From: an uncultured Nonlabens sp.
GTDB taxonomy: Bacteria > Bacteroidota > Bacteroidia > Flavobacteriales > Flavobacteriaceae
Reading direction: 5' to 3'
DNA: 64,000 bases
NCBI RefSeq assembly: GCF_947495285.1
Contig: NZ_CANLXZ010000011.1
Coordinates: 33,639-97,638, forward strand
Part shown: piece after piece, positions 37,182-45,712 of the stretch
How positions within the stretch are numbered: position 1 is the stretch's first letter
Layout of the letters: each line of letters starts with the position of its first letter
Notes under the pieces: generated by a model
Seen by the model: the letters and a program-made list of their open reading frames with translations, nothing else
The model's database searches: none
What the model was told of the DNA's origin: nothing
Position numbers and translations under genes: made by a program

Positions 37182-37898
37182 TTGAATTGTATAATAATTG
37201 ATGACGAAGCGGCTGCGAGAACTATAGTAGCACACCTGTGCAGTCAGGTAGATAATCTGGATGTTATAGAAGAATTTCCTAATGCCATAAGTGCAATGAA
37301 GTTTCTTAATAGAAATGACATAGACCTTATATTTCTAGATCTTCATATGCCAGATTTTAGCGGTTTTGATTTTATAGAGACACTTAAAAATCCACCTAAA
37401 ATTGTTCTTACAACATCTGATAAAAATTTTGCTATAGAAGCTTTTGGCTATGATTGTATTGTTGATTATTTATTAAAGCCTATTACTTTTACTCGTTTTT
37501 TAAAATCAGTTCAAAAAGCCCAAAAAGAGAAGGTTACACCACCTGTTGCACCAGCACCTATTCTAAAAGAAACCACCACGCTAGTAGAAAAAGAACTGTA
37601 TGTAAATATAGATCGCAGGCTGGTTAAAATTCTTTTTGAAGATATTTATTTAATAGAAGCCAAAGGGGATTACATACTCATTAAAACAGAAAAGAAAAAT
37701 TATACGGTTCATTCTACACTCAAGAAAATTGTAGAAAAATTACCAGATGCCTTATTCTTAAAGGTTCACAGATCTTATATTATTAATTTTAAGAAAATAA
37801 TAGATATAGAAGATAATAGTGTACTTATCGCAAAAAATGTAATTCCTATAAGTAGGTCTAATAGACCAGAATTAATGCGCAGACTTAATTTGTTGTAA
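37182..37898 (+). CDS. LytTR-family response regulator
   Basis: 238 aa. REC domain 1-115 with IIIDDEAAART, phospho-Asp53 in LIFLDLHMPDFSGF and LLKPITFTRFL; linker of Pro/Ala; LytTR DNA-binding domain about 138-238 (YLIEAKGDYILIKTEKKNYTVHSTLKKI, FLKVHRSYIINFKKI). Start is TTG at 37182; no ATG is available upstream of the receiver fold. Last gene of the operon, 36 bp after hpt. LytTR proteins bind two short direct repeats about two helical turns apart, matching the spacing of the sites at 32392, 41052, 42557 and 50070. Confidence 0.93.
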   Translation: MNCIIIDDEAAARTIVAHLCSQVDNLDVIEEFPNAISAMKFLNRNDIDLIFLDLHMPDFSGFDFIETLKNPPKIVLTTSDKNFAIEAFGYDCIVDYLLKPITFTRFLKSVQKAQKEKVTPPVAPAPILKETTTLVEKELYVNIDRRLVKILFEDIYLIEAKGDYILIKTEKKNYTVHSTLKKIVEKLPDALFLKVHRSYIINFKKIIDIEDNSVLIAKNVIPISRSNRPELMRRLNLL

Positions 37899-38327
37899 AT
37901 AAAGTAAGTGTGATCTAGGGTTAAGTGTAACAGTCTTTTTATTTTATAAAATCTTTTTTTAGAATATAGCGATTTATAATAAGGAGTAACTGGTTTTTAA
38001 AACCATATCTTGTTTTTAATTTTTAATATCATAAACAAATATCTCAATATAGCTACCTATTGTAAACAACACAAAACCAAAGATCTTAACTAATAGAACA
38101 GCAACTCTAGCGATTCAATGAACCTCTTAAAAAAGCATGTGGTTAGGAGTTTTTATTGAAATTATTGAATGGTATTCTCGTTAATTTATGTAAAATGCGG
38201 CTTTAGATCATTTTAAGTGTAATACAAGAGTTTTAATACCTGATTTACTATTAAATCTAGAGTAATAATGATATGCTCTTTAATTATATGAACGCAAATG
38301 GTGTTGATTTGATAAGATGTTTTTGTT
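37899..38327. other. AT-rich spacer after the LytTR gene
   Basis: No gene recognised. Weak hairpin ATTTTATAAAAT (37941-37952) followed by seven T may terminate the signalling operon; TGGTTTTTAAAACCA (37991-38005) is a small palindrome. Confidence 0.4.
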
Positions 38328-38690
38328 ATGCACTGTTACATCATTATTTTCTACAATAGAAGTTTTAACTTAGAAAATCTATTACTGTTGGGTAATAACC
38401 TCATTAATGCACTAAGTGCATATAGTAATACGGCTCAAATGACAGCCTACTATTTAAAACTAGATGTAGATGATAAAGTTGATCAACTACCTGTTGGGAA
38501 ACAAAAAGCACTTTCCATTAAAGATGATTTTAAAAAAAAAAAATAACGTTCTTCTCTTTAATGTTGATAAAATCAGCGCAGATTATATGGAACACGTAGA
38601 AAAGGACAAGGCAAATCGCACAACAGCATAGATAGACCGATTGTTTAATCAAATGGTAGCGACCAGTCTAGTATCACTGGCTGAGAAATA
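38328..38690 (+). pseudogene. Degraded coding remnant of unknown family
   Basis: A 72-codon frame (ends 38546) stops at a run of twelve A. Shifted by one base, the other frame continues plausibly (NNVLLFNVDKISADYMEHVEK) to about 38630, then meets TAG codons with protein-like text between them (IDRLFNQMVATSLVSLAEK). The pattern fits a gene broken by slippage in the A-run and later stops. I do not recognise the family. It lies between the signalling operon and the convergent TPR gene. Confidence 0.3.
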
Positions 38691-38772
38691 GAATCGCATA
38701 AAAATACCGTCATCTCACTTTTATAAAGTAAAATAGCGGTACTATTATAAAAGCACTAGATTATAATAGAGT

Positions 38773-40794
38773 CTAGAATTTAAACAACTTTCCTTTAGTA
38801 ACTTGTAGTCTAATAGTACAACCTACCTCTGTAAATTCAAACCCTGTTGCTGTTGCACTAGCTATATTACTGTATTTTCCATATGCACCTGCTTGTAATC
38901 TAGGAGAGAAACTGTATATTAATTTTACCTCAGCTCTTAATAGAGTTGTAGCCTCGTCTTGTTCTACAAATTGATATCCACCAGCTACATTTGCTAGATA
39001 TGTCCATTTACCACTGTTACCATTAAGATCTATAAAAGCCTCTGCAGCCTGATAGATACTAGGGCTAAAATATTGATTAGGAATCTGTTGCTTATAACTT
39101 AAATACTGATAGTTTAAACCAGCCTTAATCGCTGGCGCTTTAGTAAATGTGTAATAAAGAGAGGTAAATAATAAGTTTCTAGAATTACCATCAGTTTGCT
39201 GTGTGTGTGTTAAACCGGTGTACCAGCCTAGATTAAAAGTTGTACCCATATTATAATTAAGCATATAATTATTTAAGAATATCTTCTCGTCTATTAGAGC
39301 AGCATTAAAATTTTGTAACGTACGACTGTAGCCTATCTCTAGATTTTGTAGAGCAAATGGTCTCGTTTTTAAAAACAAGGAACCATTTACGTCTGTATAA
39401 CTATTTACGTCTGCATTTGCTTCTGTAAAACCTAGTGTGCTTTCTACCCATGTGTTATTTTTGATTCTGTATTTAGTACCTAATGAGATATTTGTATTAT
39501 TTGCCATATTACCCAGTGTCATATTTTCTGTAGTTCTATAAGAGTAATTAAAGCTAGCCGTAAAACGATCTGAAAAAGGAACCGTAGCATTTATACTTGC
39601 TCCATAAGCTTCATTATCACCATTATCTCTGGTGTATGCAACATTTGTGTTTACCGTAGGACTTAATGAATTATCAATTGCTGCTATTAAAGATTTAGCA
39701 TCTTTTTGTTCTGGATAATATTCTAGAGTTTTTTGAGCATAGGCATATGCTTTCTTTAAATTTCCCTGACCACGGTATGCATTTGCAATTCCTAAATTAC
39801 CACTGAAAGAGGTGCTGTCCTTTTCTAGAATAGTCCTATAATACGCTATACCTTTATTTATTTTTCCGGTATACATAGACATAGAAGCACTTAGAGCATT
39901 TATTCTATTACTAGAACCTAATAGGTTAGTTAACGAGTCTATAGCAAGGGCTGCATTTTTATATTTGCCATTCCATATAAGCGCTTGTATATAACGCTCT
40001 TGAGTGGTCATAATTTTAAGTGAGTCGGTATTTGCTAGTGTTGTAGCCTCTTTTGCAAACTGTAATGCTTTTTTATTCTTACTATCTAAGTGTGCAACTA
40101 GTGATAAGCCTACTAGTGCATTACTACGGTCTTCTATTTTATTGTAAATGTGGTTTGCTTTTTCAAAATTAGAAGTGGTAATGTAAACGTTTGCCAGCGC
40201 ACCCATAGAGTCTGTATCGTTAGGAAAATCAACAAGGTTTTCTTCTAGTAAACTTATAGAAGTAGGGTAGTCCTGTGCGGTTAATGATTGAGACGCTTTA
40301 CCTAGTCTCATATATTTTTTTGAAACTACTGCATTCTGGTTACCAGGTAAAATATCAAGAGCTTTATTTACATATAACAAAGCAGCGTTATATTCTTTTA
40401 GATTAGATAGTGTGTTTGCATATCCTAGTGTTGCAGGAAAACTAGTACTGTCTTTTTTAACAAGATCTTTATACATACATTTTGCCTCGTTAAAATCTTT
40501 ATTCCATAATAAAGACTCGGCATAATTCAATAAAATCTCAAAATCAGTAGGGTAGGTTGCTTTAAGATCTGTAAAAAGTTCTTTTGCAGCTGTTGTGTGA
40601 CCATTAAGACCTAGAGCACGACCATAGCATAATCTTGCTGTCTTATTAGTAGGGTAATCGTTAAGTACTTCTTTAAAAAAGGTTTGTGCTTCAGTATATT
40701 TACCAGTTTCTAAAAAGCCAAAACCAGCCTTCATATCCTGACCATAGCACAGTGTACTTATTAATAAAATTAAAAATAGACCCAGATTTTTCAT
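38773..40794 (-). CDS. TPR plus outer-membrane beta-barrel protein
   Basis: 673 aa. Signal peptide about 1-18 (LLISTLCYG), then about ten tetratricopeptide-like repeats to residue 375 (for example NKTARLCYGRALGLNGHTTAAKELF and FSGNLGIANAYRGQGNLKKAYAYAQK), then from about 385 alternating amphipathic strands with Tyr/Asn/Thr ending in RLQVTKGKLFKF, a C-terminal Phe beta-barrel. This is the layout of polysaccharide outer-membrane exporters PelB, PgaA, BcsC and of YaiO. Likely the outer-membrane pore of the neighbouring polysaccharide system. Confidence 0.85.
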   Translation of the reverse strand: MKNLGLFLILLISTLCYGQDMKAGFGFLETGKYTEAQTFFKEVLNDYPTNKTARLCYGRALGLNGHTTAAKELFTDLKATYPTDFEILLNYAESLLWNKDFNEAKCMYKDLVKKDSTSFPATLGYANTLSNLKEYNAALLYVNKALDILPGNQNAVVSKKYMRLGKASQSLTAQDYPTSISLLEENLVDFPNDTDSMGALANVYITTSNFEKANHIYNKIEDRSNALVGLSLVAHLDSKNKKALQFAKEATTLANTDSLKIMTTQERYIQALIWNGKYKNAALAIDSLTNLLGSSNRINALSASMSMYTGKINKGIAYYRTILEKDSTSFSGNLGIANAYRGQGNLKKAYAYAQKTLEYYPEQKDAKSLIAAIDNSLSPTVNTNVAYTRDNGDNEAYGASINATVPFSDRFTASFNYSYRTTENMTLGNMANNTNISLGTKYRIKNNTWVESTLGFTEANADVNSYTDVNGSLFLKTRPFALQNLEIGYSRTLQNFNAALIDEKIFLNNYMLNYNMGTTFNLGWYTGLTHTQQTDGNSRNLLFTSLYYTFTKAPAIKAGLNYQYLSYKQQIPNQYFSPSIYQAAEAFIDLNGNSGKWTYLANVAGGYQFVEQDEATTLLRAEVKLIYSFSPRLQAGAYGKYSNIASATATGFEFTEVGCTIRLQVTKGKLFKF

Positions 40795-41051
40795 AGTTCG
40801 ATTATTTATACCTGCAAGTTATCACTACGTACCACAGTTTTAATCTGCGGTTACTTGCAACTGGTCTACATATTTTGTCGATTCAAAGACATTCCATTTC
40901 TACCTGCGACGGTTTATTACTAGCAACACTTAAAAAGAGAGTTTTTTAGATAGCTTATTACTGCTCTGTATAGTATGTGTTTGTTCCGCTTTCGCGAAAG
41001 CAGAACACCACTAACCTCTCAAATTCTTTTAAAGATCGATACTTACCATTC
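40795..41051. other. Regulatory spacer between TPR-barrel gene and flippase operon
   Basis: Divergent intergenic region of 346 bp in total. Contains GTCTACATATTTTGTCGAT (40864-40882), similar to 42557-42575, and on the minus strand GTCTTTGAATCG (starting 40890) 59 bp upstream of TACGTAGTG, a possible weak fifth member of the promoter set driving the TPR gene. Confidence 0.4.
40987..41002. repeat. Palindrome variant, copy 12 (one mismatch)
   Basis: CGCTTTCGCGAAAGCA, last base changed, intergenic before the flippase operon. Confidence 0.85.
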
Positions 41052-41115
41052 GTCTACAGCATTTTTCTACTGGTCGAATTTGAGCCTTTTACACACTATA
41101 GAGAGTGCATATTTG
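41052..41115 (+). promoter_or_regulatory. Shared-architecture promoter B (flippase operon)
   Basis: GTCTACAGCATT at 41052-41063, GTCGAATTT at 41073-41081 (21-bp step), CATATTTGTA with TTTG at 41112-41115 (60 bp from the first half-site). 25 bp before the small ORF at 41141. Confidence 0.6.
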
Positions 41116-41140
41116 TATCATAATTTAAAACAACACAGTT

Positions 41141-41281
41141 ATGCAACTTACACTTATAAAGAATGACAACGCAATGAGAATCGTACATAACGGTAGAGTG
41201 AGTTCAAAGAACTATCAATTAACCGTAGTACATAAAAAGGTAGATAAACCTGTTATACAATTAATCACTTCTACACTTTAA
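41141..41281 (+). CDS. Small 46-aa protein ahead of the flippase
   Basis: ATG to TAA, 46 aa, beginning MQLTLIKNDNAMRIVHNGRV. Placed 26 bp after the predicted promoter box and 4 bp before the flippase ATG, the right place for a first cistron. Basic with alternating hydrophobic residues, like a small beta-sheet protein; no membrane segment or recognised family. Could also be a leader peptide. Confidence 0.45.
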   Translation: MQLTLIKNDNAMRIVHNGRVSSKNYQLTVVHKKVDKPVIQLITSTL

Positions 41282-41285
41282 ATCT

Positions 41286-42536
41286 ATGCTAGCCATTACT
41301 CAACGTTTAAGAAACAATATTACTCAAGAGCAGCTTTTTATGCTCAGCGCATTTATAGTAAATGGCGGTAACTATCTTTATAACCTCATGTTAGGGCGTT
41401 ATTTAGGACCCACTCAATTTGCAGATGCTGCTATTTTAATAACGCTACTGTTAGTACTATCATTTATAGCCATGACTTATCAATTAACGATGACTAAGGT
41501 GATGGTAGATTTTACTACAGAGCAAAAAAAGGGTATGATAGCAAAGATTTATAAATATGCGATAGGTACTGGGCTTTTTTTAGGGATGATAACGGTAGTA
41601 TTTGCTAGTGGGCTTAAAAGTGTTTTTCAGACACAATCGTCAGGTATGTTTATCGCATTTGGTATGGCAATACCTTTATATTTTATAATGAGTGTAAATC
41701 GCGGTATTTTACAAGGTCAGAATAATTTCACTCTATTATCCATTTCTTATCAGGGAGAAATGCTTTGCAGGTTATTGCTTACATTTTCATTACTTCTACT
41801 AGTAGACTTACCATCAGAGTATGCTGTTTCTATAGCAATAGGCCTTTCTTTTATTGCAGGGCTTTTTCCTTTTAAGAAAAAATTTAATTATAATAGTCTG
41901 TCTGCCATAATTTCTAAGACAGAACAAAAAAGGATCTTATTGTTTTTTATTCTTACGGCCTGTTATGAGCTTACTCAAATAGTATGTAATAACAGTGATA
42001 TATTATTAGTAAAACATTATTTTCTATCTTATGATGCTGGTTTATATGCATCACTAGCGCTAATAGGTAGAGTGGTCTACTTTGTTACATGGATGTTTGT
42101 TATGTTACTTCTTCCTAAGGTTCTTCAAAATCGTAAAGAAGGAAAAGATGCTATTCCTGTGCTTAAAAAGTATTTGGGATATATTACAGCACTTTCTCTA
42201 GCGATAGTAAGTTTTACTTTTATTTTTCCTACCACAGCTGTGTATTTGCTTTTTGGAGAAGAATACGTGAGTATAGCTCCTTTTTTAGGCTGGTATGCTC
42301 TGGCTACTTCATTCTTTGCATTGGCAAATATTTTTGCCTATTACTTCCTATCATTAGATCACTACATGCCTATAGTAATAACGGCCATTTTTGGAGCATT
42401 ACAAGTAGGGACTATTATATTATTTCATGACAGCCTTTTACAGGTGGTGATGGACCAAGTATATGTTATGGCAGGATTACTTATAGCACAACTTTGCTAT
42501 TTCTCAAAAGAACAACACAGAGCAAAAAAAGCGTAA
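41286..42536 (+). CDS. Wzx/PelG-like polysaccharide flippase
   Basis: 416 aa with about twelve hydrophobic helices. FMLSAFIVNGGNYLYNLMLGRYLGPTQFADAAIL is the typical opening of MOP-superfamily polysaccharide transporters (N-terminal glycine-rich helix and GRxLGPxxFG-like turn). Charged residues line several helices, as in lipid-linked-oligosaccharide flippases. Family expectation: moves glycan across the inner membrane. The gene pairs with a GT4 and a TPR-barrel protein, as PelG does, but one-to-one orthology is not shown. Confidence 0.87.
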   Translation: MLAITQRLRNNITQEQLFMLSAFIVNGGNYLYNLMLGRYLGPTQFADAAILITLLLVLSFIAMTYQLTMTKVMVDFTTEQKKGMIAKIYKYAIGTGLFLGMITVVFASGLKSVFQTQSSGMFIAFGMAIPLYFIMSVNRGILQGQNNFTLLSISYQGEMLCRLLLTFSLLLLVDLPSEYAVSIAIGLSFIAGLFPFKKKFNYNSLSAIISKTEQKRILLFFILTACYELTQIVCNNSDILLVKHYFLSYDAGLYASLALIGRVVYFVTWMFVMLLLPKVLQNRKEGKDAIPVLKKYLGYITALSLAIVSFTFIFPTTAVYLLFGEEYVSIAPFLGWYALATSFFALANIFAYYFLSLDHYMPIVITAIFGALQVGTIILFHDSLLQVVMDQVYVMAGLLIAQLCYFSKEQHRAKKA

Positions 42537-42556
42537 ACGATAGTAAATGATCACTC

Positions 42557-42619
42557 GTCTACACTTAATGTCGATCGATCGTTATTTCTTAAAATTAAGT
42601 ATTCTATACTAGATATTTG
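42557..42619 (+). promoter_or_regulatory. Shared-architecture promoter C (STAS-GT4 operon)
   Basis: GTCTACACTTAA at 42557-42568, ATCGTTATT at 42578-42586 (21-bp step), GATATTTGTAGTG with TTTG at 42616-42619 (59 bp). The 15 bp TCACTCGTCTACACT resembles the A site (TCACTCGTCTATACT) with one change. Confidence 0.6.
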
Positions 42620-42659
42620 TAGTGTAAACAAAAAGTAATAACATTTTAAAACAAAAATT

Positions 42660-42959
42660 ATGGCGTTAGAAATTAAAAACATAGAAGGAGTAATTTGTTT
42701 AAAAGGAACAGTTTCTAGTTCTCATACTCCAGAGGTATTGAACTTTTTTAAATCATTATTAAGAATAGATAAAAGAGTAGTTGTAAATCTTTGTGGATTA
42801 CAAGATGGTCAAGATTACTTTTTTAAAGAACTAAAATTCTTTAAAGAGAGTATAGATGAAGATCAAGAATTTATTTTTTATGGAGCAACTCAAAAAGAGG
42901 CTGTCCAATTATACAGCGAGATTAATAACCCAATTAATTTTTATAATGCAGCAGCTTAA
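42660..42959 (+). CDS. STAS-like small protein
   Basis: 99 aa. Pattern IEGVICLKGTVSSSHTPEVLNFF, then RVVVNLCGLQDGQDYFFKELKFF, resembles the strand-helix order of STAS domains (anti-sigma antagonist SpoIIAA). The usual phosphorylatable Ser before the second helix is replaced by DGQ, so classical phospho-control is doubtful. Could bind a partner in the polysaccharide machine or be a stand-alone regulatory subunit. Starts the unit with the GT4 gene 40 bp downstream. Confidence 0.55.
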   Translation: MALEIKNIEGVICLKGTVSSSHTPEVLNFFKSLLRIDKRVVVNLCGLQDGQDYFFKELKFFKESIDEDQEFIFYGATQKEAVQLYSEINNPINFYNAAA

Positions 42960-42999
42960 TTAACCTAACAGGATTCTACCTCCTTTAAAATCAATTATT

Positions 43000-44202
43000 A
43001 TGAAATTAGCAATCGTTACCGCATATCCACCTAGTAAAGTCACTCTTAATGAATATGCTTTTCACCTAGTAAAACATTTTAGACAGCACAAAGAAGTATC
43101 AGAACTGGTACTCTTAACAGATGATATTGCTGCTGCGGCTGTGATTGATTTTAAAGAAGTAGGCTGTAAAGTAACCGTAAAGCCGTGCTGGAAATTTAAT
43201 AGTTATGCAAATGTATTTTCTATTGCAAAAACAGTAAAAGCTATCCAGCCAGATATGGTATTGTACAATTTACAATTCATGAAATTTGGAGATAAGAAAA
43301 TACCAGCTGCATTAGGTTTATTCTCTCCATGGTTAACTAAATTAATGAAAGTAAAAACTACGGTACTACTTCATAATATTATGGAAACGGTAGACCTTGA
43401 GAGCGCAGGTTTTACAACCAATAAAATCAAAAAAGGAATTTTTAATTTTATAGGAGAGTCTCTAACTCGTGTTATTCTTAAAGCGGATAAAGTTGTACTA
43501 ACCATAAGTAAATATGTAGATATCTTAGAAGAAAAGTATCAAGCAGATAATTGTGTGTTGATACCACATGGTACATTTGAAATACCTGAAGAGCCTTCTT
43601 ATGACTTACCTAGTGGATCTCTTAAGATAATGACTTTTGGTAAATTCGGTACATATAAAAAGGTGGAGAATTTAATAGAAGCGGTAGAGCAAGTGAGAAC
43701 TCGTACAGGTCAAGATCTAGAAATAGTTATTGCTGGTACAGATAACCCTAACACGATAGGATACCTAGATAATGTAAGAGAACAATACAAAGAAGTGCCT
43801 AAAATTACTTTTACTGGTTATGTGGCTGAGCAAGATGTGCCTACTATATTTTCAGAAAGTGCGATGGTTGTATTTCCATACACTTCTACTACAGGTAGCT
43901 CAGGTGTATTGCACCAGGCTGGTAGTTATGGTAAAGCGGTAGTAATGCCAGACTTAGGAGATCTAAGTATATTAGTAAAAGAAGAAGGTTACAAAGGAGA
44001 GTTCTTTGAGCCAGAAAGTGTAGAAAGTCTAGCCAATGCTATTGAGAAGTTAGTGCTAGATACAAGATATAGAAAAGAGCTAGCACAAGCAAATTATAAA
44101 GCGGCCACCGCATTACCTATGTCTGTAATAACTAGAATGTACTTAAACGAATTTGGTATTGAAAAAAAAGTGACAGATTATCAAATGCCTATGGCAGTCT
44201 AG
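43000..44202 (+). CDS. Glycosyltransferase family 4 of the polysaccharide locus
   Basis: 400 aa GT-B enzyme. N-terminal acceptor domain MKLAIVTAYPPSKVTLNEYAF; C-terminal domain from about 205 with IMTFGKFGTYKKVENLIEAV, VIAGTDNPNTIGYL and VFPYTSTTGSSGVLHQAGSYG, where the EX7E region is replaced by a Ser/Thr-rich form. Occupies the position of PelF relative to the flippase. Its 3' end overlaps that of the convergent hydrolase by 14 bp. Confidence 0.88.
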   Translation: MKLAIVTAYPPSKVTLNEYAFHLVKHFRQHKEVSELVLLTDDIAAAAVIDFKEVGCKVTVKPCWKFNSYANVFSIAKTVKAIQPDMVLYNLQFMKFGDKKIPAALGLFSPWLTKLMKVKTTVLLHNIMETVDLESAGFTTNKIKKGIFNFIGESLTRVILKADKVVLTISKYVDILEEKYQADNCVLIPHGTFEIPEEPSYDLPSGSLKIMTFGKFGTYKKVENLIEAVEQVRTRTGQDLEIVIAGTDNPNTIGYLDNVREQYKEVPKITFTGYVAEQDVPTIFSESAMVVFPYTSTTGSSGVLHQAGSYGKAVVMPDLGDLSILVKEEGYKGEFFEPESVESLANAIEKLVLDTRYRKELAQANYKAATALPMSVITRMYLNEFGIEKKVTDYQMPMAV

Positions 44203-45712
44203 AAGATCTATTTTTAATGACATTGTAAGCAGGCTTTATACCTGTAGAGTCCATAATCCCAAAGTAAGCCTGTTTGTTTCTACGCCATGGAAGCGATCCT
44301 GCGACATCTTGGGGAATAGTATCAAAATCATAAAGAGTCCATAAGAGATAGTTAATGCTATCTCTTTTTTGGGTTTCTAAAAATTGCTTGTAAAAAAGAG
44401 CCTGGTCTTCCTTATCATTTCCATTAAATGTCCAGAAACCGTCATAACTAGGCAGTCCTATTTCTTGTAAAACTATCGGTTTTAAAGTAGTCTTTTTTAG
44501 TGAATTATGAGCTTTGCTCAAATCTTCTAGATCTTGATAATAATGATAAGATATAAAATCTACATCTTCTTTTAAATGGAGAGCAGCTTTATGAGTGGAC
44601 CATCCTATAGTTACAGGATGTAAGGAGTCCAGTTGTTTTACAGCCTTAATGGTTTGGGATAACCAAGAAAGCACACGATCCTTACCACGGTTTTCAAAAT
44701 CAAGATCGGGCTCGTTCTTAATATCCCAACAGAGAACCGCTGGATGATCTTTTAAAGAATTAACAATACTTTTAAGATGCCTATTTGTTAACGTCCAGTT
44801 GTTCATGTCATAATCTCCATAGAAATCAAAAAGAGTGATCATAACTTTTAAGTCGGCTTTTTGAGCCTGGTCTAGAAGAGTTTTTAACCTCTTTAATTTA
44901 AGATTATCTATAGCTGCTTTTCCTAAATCTTCATAACCTATAAATATTCTAATCGTATTTAACTTTAAGTCTTTGATTATCTCAAAATCGGCCTTAAGGG
45001 TTTCTTTTTTTATAGAATCATTAAAAGTGTCCCAAGGGTGTTTTTCTGGATAATAATTAAGCCCTTGCATTTTTTCTATACCTACAGGTGCGATTTGTGC
45101 AATGGATGTGTTTTGATGTGCGGCAAGTTTTTCAAAATGTCTCACACGCCAGAAACCATCTTCTAATAATAAAATGATTCTATAGTCATCATTAAATTCT
45201 CTTTGTGTTAGAAACACATGATCTTTGTATATTTTTTCTACTCCAGTGACCTGTCTGTCAGTAAGAACTGCCACCGTACCGTCTGTACTATAAAAATTGA
45301 GAGTAATGTGATGGCTCAACGTGGTAGACTGTATCGATATTTTTTGAGCAGCGTTGTACTCAATTAACGCATTTACTTTTTTACGAGCAGTTTCTGTATA
45401 ATGATCATAAATACCATCTATGTTGTTGTTTTCTAGAGCTAGATTCTTAACATACCATGCGTCCAGATAATCTTGTTCTATTTTTTGTTGGTTTGCAGCC
45501 TCCATAGGTCTACCAGGGTTATTAATAGATACCCAGGTTACATCTGGTAGATAATAATCTGTACGTGCCACATCTAGATGCAACATCTTAGAACTATCTG
45601 CACCAGTGTTGAGGTAAGCAATAACCTGGCTTATTCCATAAATAACACCAGCGTTTAAAAAAATAAACACAGTGATAATAAAAATGCGGTATAGGATTTT
45701 ATTTTTTTTCAC
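44189..45712 (-). CDS. Membrane-anchored glycoside hydrolase (GH5-like)
   Basis: 507 aa. One N-terminal membrane helix (about 8-30), an NTF2-like region about 75-200 (YDHYTETARKKVNALIEY), then a TIM barrel about 215-505. VLCWDIKNEPDLDFEN has the NE acid/base pair (clan GH-A) and PIVLQEIGLPSYDGFW the nucleophile Glu. Starts at GTG, overlapping the preceding stop (GTGA). Facing the periplasm, it would trim or release polysaccharide, the job of the hydrolase domain of PelA. Substrate unknown. Confidence 0.8.
   Translation of the reverse strand: MKKNKILYRIFIITVFIFLNAGVIYGISQVIAYLNTGADSSKMLHLDVARTDYYLPDVTWVSINNPGRPMEAANQQKIEQDYLDAWYVKNLALENNNIDGIYDHYTETARKKVNALIEYNAAQKISIQSTTLSHHITLNFYSTDGTVAVLTDRQVTGVEKIYKDHVFLTQREFNDDYRIILLLEDGFWRVRHFEKLAAHQNTSIAQIAPVGIEKMQGLNYYPEKHPWDTFNDSIKKETLKADFEIIKDLKLNTIRIFIGYEDLGKAAIDNLKLKRLKTLLDQAQKADLKVMITLFDFYGDYDMNNWTLTNRHLKSIVNSLKDHPAVLCWDIKNEPDLDFENRGKDRVLSWLSQTIKAVKQLDSLHPVTIGWSTHKAALHLKEDVDFISYHYYQDLEDLSKAHNSLKKTTLKPIVLQEIGLPSYDGFWTFNGNDKEDQALFYKQFLETQKRDSINYLLWTLYDFDTIPQDVAGSLPWRRNKQAYFGIMDSTGIKPAYNVIKNRSSRLP

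Noticed and set aside
40864..40890. A fifth strong member of the shared promoter set on the minus strand for the TPR-barrel gene
   Set aside because: GTCTTTGAATCG has the right 59-bp distance to TACGTAGTG, but the second half-site and the TTTG box do not match, so only mentioned as weak.
40975..41166. 63-codon plus-strand frame containing the palindrome
   Set aside because: It runs through the predicted operator and promoter B, overlaps the better-placed small frame at 41141, and its text is not protein-like.
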